Position numbers and translations under genes: made by a program. Positions 13,891-15,500 of a stretch of 15,500 nucleotides of DNA are shown here, one piece after another. Numbering within the stretch: position 1 is the stretch's first letter; every line of letters begins with the position of its first letter. The notes under the pieces are model-generated. The model searched no databases, was not told the DNA's origin, and saw only the letters and a program-made list of their open reading frames with translations. This DNA comes from Candidatus Neomicrothrix sp. UBA4742. GTDB taxonomy: Bacteria; Actinomycetota; Acidimicrobiia; Acidimicrobiales; Acidimicrobilacustridaceae. The stretch covers positions 23,898 to 39,397 of the forward strand of contig DHIQ01000084.1 of assembly GCA_002403895.1 (NCBI GenBank), read 5' to 3'.

Positions 13891-14514
13891 TCAGCCCGCC
13901 ACACCACTGGCGGTGATGGCCGCCACCGGGTGGAGCTGGCGGGCGGAGATCACTTCGTCCACCAGGCCGTAGTCGACCGCCGCCTGCCCCCGCACGATGT
14001 AGTCGCGGTCGATGTCGCCCACGATGCGCTCGCGGGTCTGGCCGGTAGCGGTGACCAAGATGTCGACCATGCGTTCGCGCATCTCGATGGTCTCGCGTAC
14101 CTGGATCTCGAGGTCGACCGACTGACCCTGGGCGCCACCATGCGGCTGGTGAATCAACACCCGGGCGTTGGGCAGCGTGGCCCGCATGCCGGGCTCCCCC
14201 GCGGCCAGCAGCACTGCCGCCGCCGACGACGCCTGACCCACGCATAAGGTGGCCACCGGCGGGTTCAGGAACGTCATCGTGTCGTGGATGGCGAACAACC
14301 CGATCATGTCGCCACCCGGCGAGTTGATGTAGAGGTTGATCGGCTTCTCCGGATCCTCGGCTTCGAGAAAGAGCAACTGGGCCACCACCAGGTTGGTGAC
14401 CTGGTCATCGATGGCAGCACCGAGAAAGACGATGCGCTCGCGCAACAACCGGGAGTAGATGTCGTAGGCCCGCTCCCCACGGGAGGTGGACTCGATGACG
14501 GTGGGGACGAGCAT
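13891..14514 (-). CDS. clpP: ATP-dependent Clp protease proteolytic subunit
   Basis: The 207-residue serine peptidase assembles into the two-ring ClpP barrel and degrades proteins fed by ClpX or ClpC. The catalytic triad is complete: S97 in [16 protein letters not shown]122 in [10 protein letters not shown], and D171 in GDIDRDYIV. The oligomerisation and substrate regions YINSPGGDM and the ending [10 protein letters not shown] are typical. Length matches actinobacterial ClpP. The ATG at 14514 is preferred because AGGAGG lies 4 nt upstream (14524-14519). A TTG 45 nt further out adds a poor-quality extension. No second clpP or clpX is next to it here, although actinobacteria usually carry a clpP1-clpP2 pair. 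The gene therefore looks monocistronic. Its promoter region overlaps that of the divergent SRPBCC-ArsR operon. Confidence 0.95.
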   Translation of the reverse strand: MLVPTVIESTSRGERAYDIYSRLLRERIVFLGAAIDDQVTNLVVAQLLFLEAEDPEKPINLYINSPGGDMIGLFAIHDTMTFLNPPVATLCVGQASSAAAVLLAAGEPGMRATLPNARVLIHQPHGGAQGQSVDLEIQVRETIEMRERMVDILVTATGQTRERIVGDIDRDYIVRGQAAVDYGLVDEVISARQLHPVAAITASGVAG

Positions 14515-14555
14515 GGGGCCTCCTCGGCGGGGTCCGGCATTCGACGGACCATCGC

Positions 14556-14571
14556 GCAACCATATGATTGC
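14556..14571. promoter_or_regulatory. 16-bp palindrome, copy 1 (candidate operator)
   Basis: GCAACCATATGATTGC is an imperfect palindrome with 7 of 8 base pairs matched, and CG on both flanks extends it to 18 bp (14555-14572). It differs from the copy at 14609 at only 3 of 16 positions. It lies just downstream of the predicted clpP transcription start, where a bound repressor could block transcription. Confidence 0.55.
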
Positions 14572-14583
14572 GTCACAAGGATG

Positions 14584-14612
14584 AGACTAGGGGTTGCCGA
14601 CGCGATACGCAA
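14584..14612 (-). promoter_or_regulatory. candidate clpP promoter
   Basis: On the minus strand TTGCGT (14612-14607), a 17-bp spacer and TAGTCT (14589-14584) form a plausible promoter. The predicted start near 14577 leaves a leader of about 60 nt that contains the AGGAGG site. The -10 hexamer is the same as that of the DUF222 gene. The -35 matches consensus at only 3 of 6 positions. It overlaps the oppositely directed SRPBCC promoter. Confidence 0.4.
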
Positions 14613-14629
14613 CCATTAGGTTGCTGACT
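14594..14629 (+). promoter_or_regulatory. leaderless promoter of the SRPBCC-ArsR operon
   Basis: The -35 TTGCCG (14594-14599), a 17-bp spacer and the -10 TAGGTT (14617-14622) end 7 nt before the ATG at 14630. The -35 matches TTGACA at 4 of 6 positions. No Shine-Dalgarno sequence is present. Confidence 0.6.
14609..14624. promoter_or_regulatory. 16-bp palindrome, copy 2 (candidate operator)
   Basis: GCAACCATTAGGTTGC has perfect 6-bp arms (GCAACC/GGTTGC) around ATTA. It overlaps the SRPBCC-ArsR -10 (14617-14622) and the candidate clpP -35 (14612-14607). Position and symmetry fit autorepression by the ArsR-family product of the downstream gene. The start-to-start distance to copy 1 is 53 bp, close to five helical turns. 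Confidence 0.65.
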
Positions 14630-15109
14630 ATGAGCGAGCCCACCACCGCCCCCGAATCGGTGAACGTCGAACGCAGCGTCGACCTCGACGCCCCCATCGA
14701 CGAGGTATGGCAGACGTTGACCGATCCCGGCGAGTTGACTGAATGGCTCGGTGCCGAGGTCTCCGTCGACCTCCAGCCCGGCGGCGTCGGGCGGGTCGTC
14801 GACCCCGACGGTACCGTGCACCAAGTCCTCGTCACTGCCGTCGAACCCGGCCAACGGCTGGCCTGGCACTGGTGGGAAGACGGCGGCGACCTGTCGTCTG
14901 TCGAGATCACGACCGTGCCGCTGACCCCTGGCACCCGCGTCCGGGTCATCGAGACGACCACCATCGAACCGGCCCCCTGGCGCGCCCAGGCCTGTGCCCG
15001 TGCTTCCTCGCTCACCGCCAGCCGCTGGCCCACCGCCTTTCGCGACCTCTCACGCTCCAGCCGCGCCGGCTCGTACCGCCTGCTGGTGGGCCACGGCACC
15101 CATCCGTGA
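14630..15109 (+). CDS. SRPBCC/AHSA1 domain protein
   Basis: The 159-residue protein has the START/Bet v 1-like fold of AHSA1-type proteins, a helix-grip cavity for small hydrophobic ligands. VERSVDLDAPIDEVWQTLTDPGELTEWLGA (about 13-42) is the diagnostic N-terminal strand-helix pattern. GQRLAWHWWEDGG (about 74-86) and SVEITTVPLTPGTRVRVIETT follow as expected. The region after about residue 120 is Arg/Ser-rich and less like the usual C-terminal amphipathic helix, so that end is divergent. The ATG at 14630 lies 7 nt after the -10 hexamer. The gene overlaps the ArsR gene by 4 nt (GTGA). SRPBCC-ArsR pairs are common in bacteria, with the regulator controlling the pair. The ligand is unknown. Confidence 0.88.
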   Translation: MSEPTTAPESVNVERSVDLDAPIDEVWQTLTDPGELTEWLGAEVSVDLQPGGVGRVVDPDGTVHQVLVTAVEPGQRLAWHWWEDGGDLSSVEITTVPLTPGTRVRVIETTTIEPAPWRAQACARASSLTASRWPTAFRDLSRSSRAGSYRLLVGHGTHP

Positions 15110-15435
15110 CTCCGCTCGATCGCGACGCCCAGGCCGGACGCATCTTCGCCGCCCTGGCCGACCCCACCCGGCGCCAGGTCCTGAGCGCGGTCGCCGAACG
15201 GGGCACGGCCACCGCCACCGAATTGACGGCAGTCGTCCCGGTCACGCGCCAAGCCGTGACCAAGCACCTCGGCGTCCTGGCTGAGGCCGGCCTGGTCGGT
15301 TCCGAGCGCATCGGTCGAGAGACCCGATTCGCGGCGCGCTCCGGGGCGCTCCGCCCGGCCGCCGCTTGGATCGCCGAGACCGACGCCGCCTGGAACGACC
15401 GACTCGAACGGCTTAAACGCCGAGTCGACGGCTGA
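15106..15435 (+). CDS. ArsR-family winged-helix transcriptional regulator
   Basis: The 109-residue protein has the typical opening IFAALADPTRRQVLSAVAERG (about 13-33). The recognition helix lies in VPVTRQAVTKHLGVLAEAGLV (about 44-64), and the wing is SERIGRETRFAAR (about 66-78). It contains no cysteine and so no metal-sensing motif of the ArsR/SmtB type, which suggests another signal or simple autorepression. The C-terminal helix, about 84-105, is probably for dimerisation. The GTG at 15106 overlaps the SRPBCC stop (GTGA), indicating translational coupling. It is the best candidate to bind the palindromes at 14556 and 14609. No clear terminator follows before the window ends. Confidence 0.93.
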   Translation: MTPLDRDAQAGRIFAALADPTRRQVLSAVAERGTATATELTAVVPVTRQAVTKHLGVLAEAGLVGSERIGRETRFAARSGALRPAAAWIAETDAAWNDRLERLKRRVDG

Positions 15436-15441
15436 ACCCAC

Positions 15442-15500
15442 CCCACCCTCCGCCGACGACCCGCCCGGCCATCCGTCGCCCACCCAGCCCACCCTCCGCC
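15442..15500. repeat. 13-bp direct repeat at the window end
   Basis: CCCACCCTCCGCC occurs at 15442-15454 and again at 15488-15500, in a C-rich, gene-free stretch after the ArsR stop. The second copy touches the window edge, so the repeat may continue. Low-complexity C-rich sequence could produce this by chance. Confidence 0.4.

Noticed and set aside
13377..13907. 176-residue minus-strand frame overlapping the membrane-anchored gene and repeat spacer
   Set aside because: Its N-terminal part is translated from the repeat spacer and it overlaps clpP. The plus-strand frame has the better codon pattern and a membrane segment.
14141..14300. Missing second clpP as evidence of a specialised ClpP
   Set aside because: Only this window is visible. 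The partner may lie elsewhere in the genome.

Overview
The window is high-GC bacterial DNA with tightly packed genes on both strands. It has the look of an actinobacterium, most likely of the Acidimicrobiia type. Four things point there: GTG starts are common, a coenzyme F420 biosynthesis gene (cofC/fbiD) is present, there is a DUF222-HNH protein and a DUF664/DinB protein of actinobacterial style, and many genes have a -10 hexamer 6-8 nt before the start codon, so they are probably transcribed as leaderless mRNAs. The taxonomic placement is inference. No rRNA, tRNA, CRISPR array, insertion sequence or prophage was recognised.

Layout, left to right. Positions 1-65 hold the probable tail of an upstream gene and a hairpin. 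A cytosolic GH38 alpha-mannosidase (213-2900, +) follows and converges, across a 9-bp hairpin, on a three-gene minus-strand operon that starts at 7616: gpsA (glycerol-3-phosphate dehydrogenase), a six-hairpin-glycosidase-like protein of unknown activity, and a class III nucleotide cyclase with a long basic helical tail. The operon's genes abut or overlap (1-nt gap, then a 4-nt overlap). Divergent from gpsA, with only 22 bp between start codons, runs a plus-strand series: cofC, a LmbE/PIG-L deacetylase, an AlkD-type DNA glycosylase and a DinB-like protein (7639-10229).

The second third is accessory in character. It contains a vapBC toxin-antitoxin pair (10258-10856, -), an unrecognised 211-residue protein (10961-11596, -), a 76-residue unknown (11701-11931, +), a DUF222-HNH nuclease-like protein with the best promoter in the window (12028-13257, +), and a small membrane-anchored unknown (13413-13805, +). 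A heptamer-repeat spacer follows.

The right end carries clpP (13891-14514, -) divergent from a two-gene operon encoding an SRPBCC/AHSA1 protein and an ArsR-family repressor (14630-15435, +). Two copies of a 16-bp palindrome lie 53 bp apart between them. One covers the SRPBCC -10 and the candidate clpP -35, and the other lies just downstream of the predicted clpP transcription start. I read these as probable operators of the ArsR protein that could couple clpP expression to the SRPBCC-ArsR operon.

Most genes belong to known families. The parts most likely to be undescribed are the gpsA / glycosidase-like / cyclase operon, the twin-operator clpP-ArsR control region, and the two unknown proteins at 10961-11931.
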